Below, in pieces: positions 25,216 through 36,449 of a DNA stretch of 64,000 nucleotides (positions within the stretch are counted from its first letter, which is position 1; each line of letters begins with the position of its first letter). Under the pieces are notes generated by a model. That model saw only the letters and a program-made list of their open reading frames with translations. It was not told the DNA's origin and did no database searches. The DNA comes from Trogon surrucura (Eukaryota > Chordata > Aves > Trogoniformes > Trogonidae): NCBI GenBank assembly GCA_020746105.1, contig CM036626.1, forward strand, positions 11,860,001 through 11,924,000. The letters run 5' to 3'. The position numbers were made by a program, and so were the translations under genes.

Positions 25216-27390
25216 GAATAAGACAAAGGTGCTGGAATGACCCTGGGAGCTTGGGGTGGGGGGGCCACACCTTGGCCCCCAGCACCAAGGGTTGGGAGGA
25301 GGTCACCTCCTATTTGGATTTCTTCCCTTGGGTTGTTTTGAACAATTCTGCCCTTGTTTTACGAAAGGCTTAGGGTGGGGGAGAATGGTTTTATTTTAAA
25401 GGAATCCCTTGCAACACGAGCTGCCTGAGTTAGTCAGAAGCAGGGGAGATGGGGTGGAGGAGGATGGTAAATATCCGGGAACGGTGCGGAGGCAGGGCTC
25501 TCCTGGCAGCATGAGCAGTGGTGGCTGAGGCACGTTACGTTCAGGTACCTTTGTGGGGGTGTCTCGCTGCCCCTAATCTGCAGTCAGCTGTCCTGTGTCA
25601 GCAAACAGTGTTGCAGGACTGATGGAGATTTACAGCATCGGGGCAATGTTTTTAGTAAGGCCAAGGTAAAGCAAATGATGTGAATGAGAACAAGTATAAT
25701 GAAACCTGCAGTCATCAGAGAAGGGAGGTATCTCCCCGTGCCTGCCAGGGGAAGGGAGGATGCTTGGGGTGTGCATGCAGAGCTGATGCTGCTGCCTCTT
25801 GGGGAGAGGGCTCATGCCAATGCGTCTCTGTCTGTATAGTCAAATTCCTGAAGTGATGGCATTTGTGATCATGCTGACATGAACAGTGGTTTCTGAGTAT
25901 TTCCGAAAGTCTTTGAGATTGCCTAAAGAAAAGCATCAAGTACTGGTGGTGATAGAGTGCATTATATCTAATTATATGAACCCTGGAATCAGCTATTTCC
26001 CCTTTCTTCCGTCATTCTGATATAATTGGAAGCAGGAAGACATTCACAAAAGAAATACTGTTTCTGTGAGCCGCCCAATGAAACCCATTTTTGCAGATTC
26101 TCGCTGAAGGTTCAGAACCAGCAAATGGAAATAATCCTGCAAACTAAACTGGCTACTGCATCTGATTTTTCTAAATGGTTCTTTTATGTCTGCAACGAAC
26201 CAAGTGGAGCCTCCAGATTTAAATATCATTGAAATGTAGGACTTTGGAAATCCAGATTCAGCTGTATGTCAGCTTCAGAGCCTGAAGTTAAGATTTGTTA
26301 TTGTGAATGCACATGCTGGGAATCAGGACAAATAGCAAACATGCAAATTCAGTATTTAATTACAAGTCGCATGGAATCAAAATAGACAGCTAGTTCTATT
26401 AATGGAGACTCAGACAGAAGCACTGAGCGTGATTTCCTATAGATGCGAGGTCACACTTGAGTAAGTTGATATGGTTGTCAGGATTTTATGAAAATGCTCA
26501 CAAACTGCAAGGTTTCATGAATTTTCTCATGGCCAGAGTTTCACACCGTGTTTACTGTTGGCTATTCACTACTATCACTTTTAACTAATAGAGTCAGGAA
26601 AACAATGTCAGGTGACTGGTACGATCAATCAACATATCTAATGAATAGCCAGGACTGAATAGTCAGAGCAAAGGGATGGTGAATGCCTTAGAGTTAGAAA
26701 GTGATGGGCCATGATTTTTTGTGGGTAACAAAGTTCGAAAAATACTAGCTTTAGTTTTCAAATGATTTGCCAACCAAGGGACGTGTGCTAGATTTGCAAT
26801 TAATATTATTTTAAAGAATAGATCAAACAGCTTGAGCAGATTTCCTCTAACTGACAAGTTCCATTAAACAAGAAAGCTCATTCTTAGTAGGAGATTTTAA
26901 TATAACACTGAGAACAGAGAACAAAACAATGAATGGAAACATATCAGCAGTCAATTTCCTGAGTATTCAAGCCTGCATTATACTTTGTTCTTTGCTACAG
27001 CCACGGCTCTCTAATTATCAAGCGTATTCATGGGACTTTTTCCTATTGACACTCAGCGTGAGTGTGGCTGCAAAGAGATTAAGCTTTTGTGGCAGCCATT
27101 TGAATTTGTCTAACTAAAAACAACCTGCGAGGCCTTGGGGAACCATACGTCTTGGGAGATTTGTGATGGTCTGCAGACCCTATGGGTCACAGGTTCAGAC
27201 GTGTGTGTTGGTGGCATGAGGGACTTGTAGCTCTGTAACACCGCCTTGGCAGCTGGCTGCAGTTGTTACTCGCTGGCAGAGCAGGCACAGTCATGAGGAA
27301 ATGACTGATAATGGGGCAGATTCTTGAAGTTGTTCCTGGGGTGTATGACTAAGACGTGCGTGTTGGACCAGAAACGGGGATCGCTGGGTA

Positions 27391-27497
27391 AGCCGTTGCC
27401 ATCAGCCGTTGCCCATCAGCTTTTTCTCGGAAGAGGAGCTTCGTTCCTCCAGGACTTCTTTCCCATACACACTACACTTTTCCCGTACACACTACAG
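27391..27497. repeat. two short tandem duplications side by side
   Basis: At 27,391-27,420 the unit agccgttgcc(c)atc occurs twice. At 27,461-27,480 and 27,481-27,497 the unit tcccatacacactac is repeated with a 20-bp period and few changes. Neither overlaps a recognised gene. Confidence 0.7.
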
Positions 27498-28464
27498 CTG
27501 CTTCTCAACTGCTGCTTCGAGCTGACTCACACCACGTCAGGCTATCCCCAACTTGTGCTACCAGTGGTACCTCATTTTGCTATTAACCGTTGTCTTCGTG
27601 CTTCTCATGCACTCCGTGCCTGGGAATCCACCACAGTGTGGCAAGTGACCTTTCTGGGAACTGTTCCCTGGCCAGATTTCCATGCAGGTTTGCCTCTCTT
27701 TGCAGGTGATAGGGAGAGGATGTGGTGGGGAGCGAGGAGCAGGGCTCGATGGCTGTGAGGAAGGTGTAGGGATGGGCACGTGGACTGCAGGGAGGTGAGC
27801 AAGGTGGAGATGGTTGCTTCAGAGCTATGGGAGAGGGAACCTGGAGCTGGTAGCACCTCCAGCATGAGGATATCCAGAAGGTTCGTGTTAACACTCATGC
27901 AAACAGAGCCTTGATTTCATTTGCAGTAACCTGGTGTTTCCTTTCTGTAGCTGGACAAAGCCGTGCCCCTGCACAGATCTGCTGTCTAGGCAGGAAGCAT
28001 TTCTCCCAGAGAACACCACATCTCTTTACTGTTTGGTGCAAGTGTGAGTGAAAATTCAGCTCCTCAGCTTGCAACCCCTCTTCGTTCCTCAGATTTGAGC
28101 ATGCACCATGTCTTTTTACAGTTCTCTGCTTCTGTGTAAATAAGCATTTTAGCCAAAGATGGAAAACCGAAATCCTGTTTACTTAGACTCCTTCGCAGTC
28201 CCATAGAGCAGGAGGGTTACTGTTGGTGTTCTGGCTCAACTCCAAATCAGGTAATTACTGTGCATTCTGCCTTATTTACACTCCCCCCTGCACACACACC
28301 ACACCACCCCCCCCAGTTCAGTTAGAGCAATTGTCTTCATTTTTCTATCCTGCCCTGTCAAGTATTAATACAGTTGTTCTTAAGCTCCTGATGTGGTCCC
28401 TTGCTTAGGTGCTGTGTTTCCATGGTAAAGACAGACATCCTTGTGTGCATACCTGGACCTACTG

Positions 28465-28512
28465 GTACAAGCTGATGTAATTCCGTAACGAAACTGCATT
28501 GATTTGCACCAC
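28465..28512. repeat. old amniote repeat scrap (family not named)
   Basis: The text acaagctgatgtaattccgt then aactgcattgatttgcacca matches the reptile and bird repeat phrase 'acaccagctgatgtaactccattgaag...gttgcactgatttacacca' with a deletion. It belongs with the scraps at 12.66 and 20.07 kb. Family name not assigned. Confidence 0.4.
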
Positions 28513-29831
28513 ATGAAGACATGTCTTTCCTATGCAGAGAGCCGTGCTCTTCTCTAATTAAAGGCTTCGTATGAATGCTTATGATCTATTTATTTTTCTA
28601 CTTGCTCTTCAGCTACATCTGTAAATAAGCTGAGGTTTGAGTAGTCACACTTACGGTCACAGTGGTGGTATATAGAAAATACAGTATGCAACATTTTTAA
28701 TGTGTTTTTCCCCAGCCATTTGCAAGTGACTCTGTAGGGATATCCAAGCTCTTTTGCTCTTGGCTATAGTCAGGTAGATAGAGTTCATAACGTGTGATGT
28801 TTTATGTCACAAATTTCTGGCAAATATGTTCTTTGGAAACAAATGTCCCCAAATTTGTTGGGAGAATTAAGAACATGGAAGGCTGCCTGAAAGCTACACA
28901 GCAAGAGGAGATGACATGTTTGCAGTTTAAGCCACCTGGCATATTGAGCATTAATGTTCACAGCTGAGGGCCACGGCACTTTCTATGCTGTTTATCTGAT
29001 CAAGAGAGCCTTCCTTTCATCTGCTAAAGAGCTTGACTTGAAGTGGCACGTTTGGGCTGGTGGGCTGCGTGGCACACAGCGGAGTGAGGTTTGCTGCCTG
29101 ATTCTCTAGTCTATCACGTGGCACATCAGATGGTTATCAATGGTCGCATGTACATGCTGAACGGGTTGGCGTAACAGATTCCCTGCAAACGTCTGATTGA
29201 TTCACACAGGAGGCAGTTGAGTTGCCTAGCCATACGTGTCTGGTACTATGTAAGATACGATGGTACGCTACAGTGCCTCCATGTGTCCCCACATGAGCTC
29301 TATCTGTCCCTAAAAGAGAGTGTGGGTCTCCAGTAGGTCCTGCATTTTGCCTGCAAACTCCATGCAGGTGCCTTAGGTTATCACAAGCTTTTAATATAGC
29401 TGTAGATGCCTATATTCTGACACCTCAAGCCCACCTACTTGTGAAGTGAGCTGAACAAATACTGATAAAATTTGCCTTCATAATGAGGTGTTGAGAAATT
29501 AAAAGATCCTTTGTAAATTTAGTAGCATCTTCATTCCAGATTAAAGCTAAGGCTGTACCCTCAGCACCAGTGGGAGGTGGGCTGGCACCCTCACTCAGCA
29601 ACTGAGTGGTCTTCTGGCTTGGGAAAACCTTGGGGTGGGATGGGATACCTCCACCTGACAGGTATGTGTCAACACCTCTCATAGGCAGCATCGTGCTTGA
29701 GGCAGCACTGAGGCAGTTCTATATTAAAGTGCTGGGTTTAGATGGTGGTAACTCCTGCCCTGGAAGCTGTTCTTGGGGTGGTACAAGCTGCAGTAATCCT
29801 GAAGCCATTCCCACAAGCTCTCTTGTGTTAA

Positions 29832-30025
29832 GCCGGTTTAGCTCAGTGAGGGCCAGTTTAGCTCACTCGGGTGAGCGTGGTGCTGAAACACCAAAGGTGG
29901 CGGGTTTGATTCCCGTTCAGTCCCCATGTGTTGCCTGATCTTGTTGAGAGGTGTCCCTGCCCATAACAGGATTAAAATGATCTCTAAGGTCCCTTCCAGC
30001 CTAGGCCATTCTATGGTTCTAAGAT
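29832..30025 (+). mobile_element. tRNA-Ile/CR1 chimeric SINE (TguSINE1-like)
   Basis: The head is tRNA-derived. A box A, tagctcactcgg, is at 29,859-29,870. A box B, ggtttgattcc (one change from GGTTCGANTCC), is at 29,903-29,913. An anticodon-arm remnant, tggtgctgaaacacca, lies between them. The head follows tRNA-Ile (ggccggttagctcag...gcgtggtgctaataacgcca...gcgggttcgat). The tail from about 29,945 (gaggtgtccctgcccataac, then aaaatgatctctaaggtccc, then ttccagcctaggccattcta) is the CR1 3' end, which would recruit CR1 reverse transcriptase. This two-part design is what I recall for the passerine SINE TguSINE1. The 5' part is duplicated: gccggtttagctcagtgagg (29,832-29,851) precedes gccagtttagctcactcggg (29,852-29,871), giving two A boxes 20 bp apart. 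It is not a functional tRNA gene: the anticodon loop is altered and the acceptor stem is not paired. No clear target-site duplication is seen. Confidence 0.85.
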
Positions 30026-30029
30026 GGCC

Positions 30030-31685
30030 AGACATCTGGTCCAACACGACACGGTGGGTGTATCAAAGTGATACAAAAAGTCCCTGTATTCCTCCTGGTC
30101 CCATGGCAAGTGCAGATCAGCTAAGCTCAAGAAGACTAACCTGTATCTCATTTTATCTGAACTCCAAAATCTTATGATTTCAGGTAAACCATCCTGACTT
30201 TGCCTGTTATCTCACGCTGTTATGTTTTTCTTAATAATGTATTTTTAGCCATATGGGGAAATACACTGCGTCTTCAACAGCTTCCCCAGGTTTCTAATTT
30301 TCTAAAATGACGGTGGCACCATAGGTTTAAAATGACAGTCTGCGTGACCCCAGAGCTGACCAACACACTCTCTTCCTTATGCAGTAGCTGTTTGCAGAGT
30401 CAGTGCAATTCTTTATATACGGGGTTTTTTTGACCCCCTTCATGCAAAACAAAAGGGTTTGGTTGTTTTCCCAAAGCAAACAGTCTGTGTCAGCTGTCTC
30501 GCACTAACAAAAAAAACCCCAACAACCAACCAAAACAGCATGAGCTTTTATATCCACGAGTGGCAGGTCACAGGTTCCCTGCAGAAGTGACAGGGAAGGT
30601 AAACAGCTCAGAGCACACTGTGTTTGCCATGCCATTCCACTGCACAGCAAAAGCTGTGCCCAGCCTCTCTCCCTCACACGCAGCAAATCACATACTGCTT
30701 TGTAAACAGCAGTTAGTAAAAAGAAGCCAAATGATCATTCTTTACTAGATTCTTATTACAGCCTGCCCAAGACTTTTCCCTTGTATGAAAAACCTGTGCG
30801 TATTTAGTCACTATGAGCTAAATCAGGGAAGGTTTTAACTCTTGGACTCCATATAAAACCAGGTCACATATGGAGGAATACACCTTTCGTATCATGCTCT
30901 TCCAGAAAAAGAAACTTCCAAGAAGACAAAAGCCCAAAACACCGGAAGGTTTTATTTGTACTGGTCTGGATGAAGTCAGTTATTATCCTATCAATTGTTT
31001 GTGTAGCTACTGTTTACACAAGTGAAGGATGGCACATAAGAACACGTACCAGCGATCTGTGTTTTCTGATGAGGCCCCACAGTGCTAAAAGCGGGAGCGG
31101 GGAGCCTGGCTGCTGTCCAGGTGTCCCCTTGGCACCTCCTGCGGGGATTAGAAAGGACAAGATTAGCTACCTGCAATTTAGGAGAGCTTTAGGGAAGTGC
31201 TGCATGTAGATGGCTGCCTCTGTGGGATCAGGATAGCATCCTTGTTTCTCCCCAGCCATGCCCAGAGGAGAGTTCTGGTTTGCTGCCTTATGCCTGGAGG
31301 CAGCTGCTCGTGGAGGGAAGGGGGTCTTCAGGCTGCGGTTTTGGTGCCACAGGGGCAGGAGAGCCCATCCCTCCCTGGCACTCTCGTCTAATGTTTGCAA
31401 AGGGTGTAATCGCAGTATCCCGCCCAGCTTTTGCACAGGCTTCAGAGGAGAACAACTAGATGGAGATCAAGTTTAATCTACCCTCACCTCCTTGAAATCA
31501 CTTCTCAGAAAATTATTTACCAGGTAGCCGGATAACGTACTCTGGACCATAACGAATCATAAGATTGCTGACAGAGATCTGACCTCAGCTGTGCACAGAG
31601 GGGGAAAAGGGCAGTTTTGAAATCAATTTGCTGTCTAACCAGTTGCCAAGGTAGAGATTTTGACAGAATGGATGATACTGTCCCT
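30030..31685. other. non-coding DNA, no gene recognised
   Basis: Small mutually contradicting frames near 30.9-31.5 kb have no motif. A homopolymer-rich C/A run lies near 30,507-30,535. Nothing else was recognised. Confidence 0.5.
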
Positions 31686-31689
31686 TCTT

Positions 31690-31830
31690 AACTCAAATCC
31701 TGCCAGCCACATTTCACACCATCTGGAGTTTGTGCAGAGCCTGCTTTGGGAAGCCAGCCAATAAAGAATTACAATAATCTAATCTTGCTATGATAAAAGT
31801 GTGAATAACCATTTCAGAGCCTGACTGGAA
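31690..31830 (-). mobile_element. L2-like LINE fragment (reverse transcriptase C-terminal part)
   Basis: On the minus strand the protein reads RLDYCNSLLAGFPKQALHKL, then QMV, a stop, NVAGRI. This is the L2/CR1-superfamily motif usually seen as SRLDYCNSLLAGLP...LQ.VQNAAARLI, just beyond the polymerase core. At least two in-frame stops are present, and the fragment is about 140 bp long, so it is an old, dead copy. DNA-level text such as gccagccaataaagaattac is shared with similar old LINE pieces in reptile genomes. The exact family (L2 versus a related clade) cannot be fixed without alignment. Confidence 0.75.
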
Positions 31831-31839
31831 AACTACCAC

Positions 31840-34800
31840 AACCTGTCAGTGCGCCTTAGATGGTGACTGAGAGGGCATCTGATGACACACTGAAAAGCGC
31901 CTCTTGGGAGATAAACAGGGGCTGGCTTGTACCAGACACTGAGCTGAAAACAGTCGGATTTTCATCAACCGATACAAAGGGCAGAAGGAGAATGTAGCTA
32001 CTGGGCTTGGGAGAGGTGACACCCCCATGGGTACCAAAGCATTTGGCACTTTTTGGGAGGGCTGGGGCTATGTTTTCATAGAAGTTGCTCCAAAGCCACT
32101 ATCTTTTAAGCCTCTCCAGCATTCTTTGCTTGAAACCTCTTGTTTCACACTCTTCTTTCTCAGATGGGATGAGAGTTGGTCTGGTCTTTGGTTTCCAGTG
32201 TTGTGGAGTTCCTAGTGGTGAATTTTTTTCTTACACCCTGGAAAAGGATTGCCACATAGCTTAGCCCACATTGTTTGCATATGGCAAAATGGATGATTTC
32301 ACTGTAACAGCCACTAAAAATTTTAAATGGTAGCTTTTGGGACTTACTGGTGCGTAGGAGACAAGGCATTTGGTTTAGCAATGTTCATGGTTTGATGTAA
32401 ATTTGTTTTGTAGCATCACCTTAGAAAGAATCCTGGGACTCACCAGCATGAGCATCCGCTTTGCCGCCTCTTAATTCTGCCTGTATCACGCTTTCATCAT
32501 AGATGCTTTGTATTTCCATCATGTCTTCTCTTTCAGTCTGGCTGCTATAGGAAGTAAAGGAAACCTGTGTCAAACTGTCTGAATAAAAAACCCTGCACTT
32601 CATGCTGCTTACAGAAAAATTCTGCTTCTTTTTTCAAAGGGTGTTGCCAGAATAGGCACAATTTGAGTCAAACCGGAATGGCAAACAGGTGCCTTCATGT
32701 GGCTCTGCAGCACAGAAGAATGATATTTTGTGGCCCTTTTGCATGCACTCACAGGTAAAATAGTGGGAGTAACTTGCCCGAAGATCCCACAAGCAAAAAC
32801 TGGCCAAACTTGGCTCTGTTCCGTTTTACTTGTAATTCTCCAGCAGCCCGTAGCAGGCGCTGCTGCTGGATACGTGTTGTGAAAGGGTCCCAAAGCGGGA
32901 CTTGCTGTTCCTCTCAGTTTAGGTGAAGGGTTTTTCCTTGTTGTTGCTGGCATTGAGCTGTGTGGTTTCTTCCAAGGCAGGCTGCTCCGTACACGAGGAG
33001 AAGTGATGCAGACTGTGGGTTGATGTGAGAGGTTTGCTGTCACTCACTAAGTGCAGCAAAGGGACCATTGTTGGGGGTAAATCCCTCCGTTCTAGCCCAG
33101 CTAACCAGAAGCCTGGTTTCTGCTTTGTGTCTGGCTGCCTGGAAACTGCTGTGCGGTGAGGTACAAGGAAACTGATAGGATTAAGTCACTGACTTCAGTG
33201 ATTTCAGCATTATTTTGCATATATCCCGTTTTTATTTCTAGACCTATGGCCTGTTGGAGCCACCTTTTAGGCAGTGCGTTTGCTAGGGCTGGGACCTGAC
33301 TATTACAAATCTCATTGGTTGTTTCAAACCAGAACTAACTTTGCTTTTGCTAGTTCAGATCAGTGGAGTTACATCCCTAAATCATGGTGAGCAGCCCCTG
33401 TAATGTAACACATTCCCTCTGCAGTGCCTTGCACAAAGACAAGTTATAAAATAATTCAGATAAAGTTTCTAGAGTGGTTATCATCCACTCATGCACTGAA
33501 GCGCTGACGGTTTAAACCCGTTGTAAAGCGCAGAGTTAAGAGGAAACAGCCCCAGCATCACTGACCGGGGCTCCTAAAGAATGCCATCGCTTGTTACCCG
33601 AAAGCCCAGTGGCTCCTTGACTTCTTTATGCACGTGTACAGAGCGACCACCATCGTTTAAATCACCCATCTTGAATTTCTTAGCACTTCAGAAAAGGGTA
33701 ATTTGCATGCATCGCCCAGAGAAAGAAGATGAGTCCTGATGTGCCATTCAAAACCATTGGTCTGGCTGTAGGCAGGGGCTGGGGTGAAACATGTCGTGGG
33801 AAGGCAGATAACACAAACATGAAAGCAGCACAAAACATGAGAGCCTATAAATAGCAGGAAATAAAGAACAATACTGTGATAAAATCCATAAGACAATAAA
33901 GACCAATGTGGCAGAGACTGTTTCCCCCCCACCCTTCTCCAGAGTTTCTCCTATTTCCCAAAGCTGCAGAGATCATCTGACTGCTGTGTGGTAAAGTCCA
34001 GTCAGTTAAGCACCAACTCAAGTGCTTGGAGCCTTACACAAACTATTTCAAAACCCTGTTCCTTTTTCTTTCTTGATGTCCTGCCATGGCTGTTGTGGTA
34101 TTTTAAGCCAATCCCAACTCACCAGCTCGTCAGAGCAAGAAGAAAAGAGGGAAGAGGAAGGGGGGAAAAAAGCCCTATGGAGATTTGCAGTCATTAACAG
34201 CCTTTATAGGGTTTCAGACATTTTTGTGGTAATTCTTTGGAAGGGACACATCCATGATGAGCTGGATTTTATTTTGCCACTGGCATAAGAAATGAGACTG
34301 TTTCCAAGAAAATGTTTGTTGTTTACCAAGACGAGGGCAAATGTAGAAAATGGCAATGGATGTGAACTGAGAACCTTGTTTAAATTTTGGGTAATTACCA
34401 GCTCCTGACCTGGCCCCTTTGAACTGGGTCAAGAACCAAGCAAGTCTCTGGCAGCTCCTCCCTAGAGTTAATCTCTGGCTCTGTGGTGGGCACTGCAAAG
34501 CTCCCTCCCTTCTTTGGCAGCAACCACTGAAGACGGTTAATTATCCGGAGAGATATCCATCACTCATAAGCCTGGATCTCAGAGGAACATGTCCTGTCAG
34601 GAGGTAACTGCTCTGTGGGCCTAAAATGTCATGAAAACAGCTCACAAAGTACACGTCTTGCTGGTTTGGACTGTAAACTTCTTTGGGGACCAGATTTTCC
34701 TGGGTATTTCTGCAGGATCCCACCCTGTGGTGCCCTAATTTCTTAACCAAATCTTCAAATGGGGTAACACTATTTTACGTGAAAGGAGTTAGACTGATTT

Positions 34801-34860
34801 ATGGCAATGGAGGATTGAGGCCTTATTGTGGGGAACAAGAGGATTATATTGGCTTCTAAG
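31840..34860. other. non-coding DNA, no gene recognised
   Basis: The 144-codon minus-strand frame at 32,609-33,043 has no recognisable motif. A purine-rich tract is at about 34,132-34,170. Faint old-repeat phrases occur near 33,355-33,385 and 34,785-34,822 but are too short to assign. Confidence 0.5.
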
Positions 34861-34863
34861 TTA

Positions 34864-34922
34864 ATGTCAGAACTGGGACTGGAACTCAGGAATTACTGGG
34901 CAGGTCTCTCAATTGCTTCTGT
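34864..34922 (-). repeat. MIR-like fragment, reverse orientation
   Basis: The phrase gtcagaactgggactggaac then tcaggaattactgggcaggt follows the reverse complement of the MIR core (GGCAGAGCTGGGATTTGAACCCAGG). Only about 60 bp are recognisable, so the call is tentative. Confidence 0.4.
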
Positions 34923-34929
34923 TAACTTA

Positions 34930-36350
34930 AAGAGGGAGTTGTGCTGAGGGAAACCTCCAAGAATATCCGATTTAATGGCAAATCCACTCTTTTTTTTTTC
35001 CCCTGACTGGCTCTAAGATGCCTGCCTACTAATGAACGTGGCTTTTTGTGCTCAAACAATGGAGTTGCTCCCTCCTGGCTCACCCAATCCTCTTACAGGA
35101 TCCCACCAGGCAGACGCAAGGACAAGTTTGGAGGTGACGCAAAGAGAGAGGTGCATTATGCAAAAGGTGACCGCTTCAGTTCATGGGGATCAGAGGTGAC
35201 AGCGAGGTCTGAGGAGGTCTAACTAAAAGGTTGACTGGCCACCACTAGTGCTACATCACACTCCATCGTAGAGGTAGGCTAATGCCTGGGGGGTTTATGT
35301 CCCTCTACAGCTGGGAGGTGGATTTGTGTATACATGGGAGCATGTTCTACATTATGCTGTTGAGTTTTGTGTCCCTTCATGCCCCATTATGCCATTTTCA
35401 ACCCTCATTTTTGAAGGCAGAAAGCCTCAGAGGATGTCCCTTCAACTCCATGACTGCTGCTTCCATCTGAGGCCATATTTTGATCTTAACTAATGTTTAC
35501 GGTTTTCTTCTGTAGGGTAGTGGGGCAGATATTCCTGTTCCACTTCTTTTTTTTTGACAGATGAGAACATTTTGAGCAGAGAGATGAAGTAAAGCCCTAT
35601 TCATATCTTCTGACTCCTACTCAGTGCTTTAACCCATGTCAACCATCTTTCCTGGACTACTGCAATGTTTGTAAGGGGTTCTGGTGGCTAGACAGTTGGC
35701 TTCATCTAGTTTATGGAATTTGGCTTGTTCTGCCTTTCTTGATCATTAACTTGTGAGGCAGCTTGTGTGCTTTTCTGTATCTTAATGCTTCTTTTCGCCT
35801 TTTTTTTTTTTTTAATGTTTCCAGAAGGACTTGTTCTTTAGAACAGATGAACCACATACTGAGAAAGTGAACAGGCCAGATTGTCTAGTGCTCAGCACCC
35901 ACTGTTAAGGACAGATTTTCCGGAGAGCTCAGTTTCCAAGGAGGCATCTAAATAAGTGACAGATACTCAAAAGTGGAAACGTGCCCACTTATTTTGGTGC
36001 TCAACTGGTGCTAGAGCTGCTTTGAAAAACTTGCTCTGCTATGGCTGTTCTCATTCGCTTACACTACGAGACTTCCAGATCTCCTTCTCCTGTACCCTGC
36101 CATTCTTAGCCTTGTGCCATGCGCCATCCCACACGTCTCAGCTGGCCTCCTCCTGCTTGTTGCCGTGTCCTTCTGCTGTCACTAAAAGGTCAGCATATAC
36201 ACGCACTCACACTTCCTTCAAGGGGCCCATCAGAGCTAATGCCCCCAAATGCAGAACATATGTGCAACATAAATTAATTGTTAAGGCTAATGCTGATTGA
36301 AGTTTGGTAATTCAGCCTGCAGGATATACCATATGTTTGAAGTGTATTGT
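34930..36350. other. non-coding DNA with one MIR-like scrap
   Basis: No gene is recognised. Thymine runs occur near 34,988-35,000, 35,546-35,555 and 35,800-35,814. The plus-strand frame at 35,956-36,300 (114 codons) has no motif. Confidence 0.5.
35556..35640 (-). repeat. MIR-like fragment, reverse orientation
   Basis: The text gacagatgagaacattttga then gcagagagatgaagtaaagc then ttctgactcctactcagtgc then tttaaccc follows the reverse MIR order (ACAGATGAGGAAACTGAGGC, AGAGAGGTGAAGT, CTGACTCCCAGTCCAGTGCTCTAACC), with the middle part missing. Tentative but ordered matches make chance less likely. Confidence 0.45.
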
Positions 36351-36357
36351 CCAAGTT

Positions 36358-36445
36358 TAGATCTTAAACTCCCAAGGGCAGGGACCACTCCTTCCTCTAT
36401 GTTTACTTAGCATCAATAAGACCAACAGTGCTTGGGTCTGAAATA
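36358..36445 (+). repeat. MIR/L2-type 3' tail fragment
   Basis: The text agatcttaaactcccaaggg then cagggaccactccttcctct then atgtttacttagcatcaata resembles the widely shared MIR/L2-type 3' phrase 'tagattgtaagctccttgagggcagggaccatgtcttc...gtttgtacagcacc'. It is ancient and diverged; which of the related families cannot be decided by eye. Confidence 0.5.
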
Positions 36446-36449
36446 CATT

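Larger units (their letters stand above)
25220..29825. other. non-coding DNA with minor direct repeats
   Basis: No gene is recognised. Two adjacent short tandem duplications occur at 27,391-27,420 (agccgttgcc-type 13-14-bp unit) and 27,461-27,497 (20-bp unit tcccatacacactacacttt, second copy with changes). A C/A-rich run lies at about 28,285-28,317. The stretch at 27,007-27,115 has the texture of a conserved non-coding element, but this is not testable here. An old repeat scrap is at 28.47 kb. Confidence 0.5.

Noticed and set aside
29832-29925. tRNA-Ile gene
   Set aside because: A and B boxes are present, but the anticodon loop is altered, the acceptor stem is unpaired, the head is duplicated, and a CR1 tail follows directly. 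It is a SINE head.
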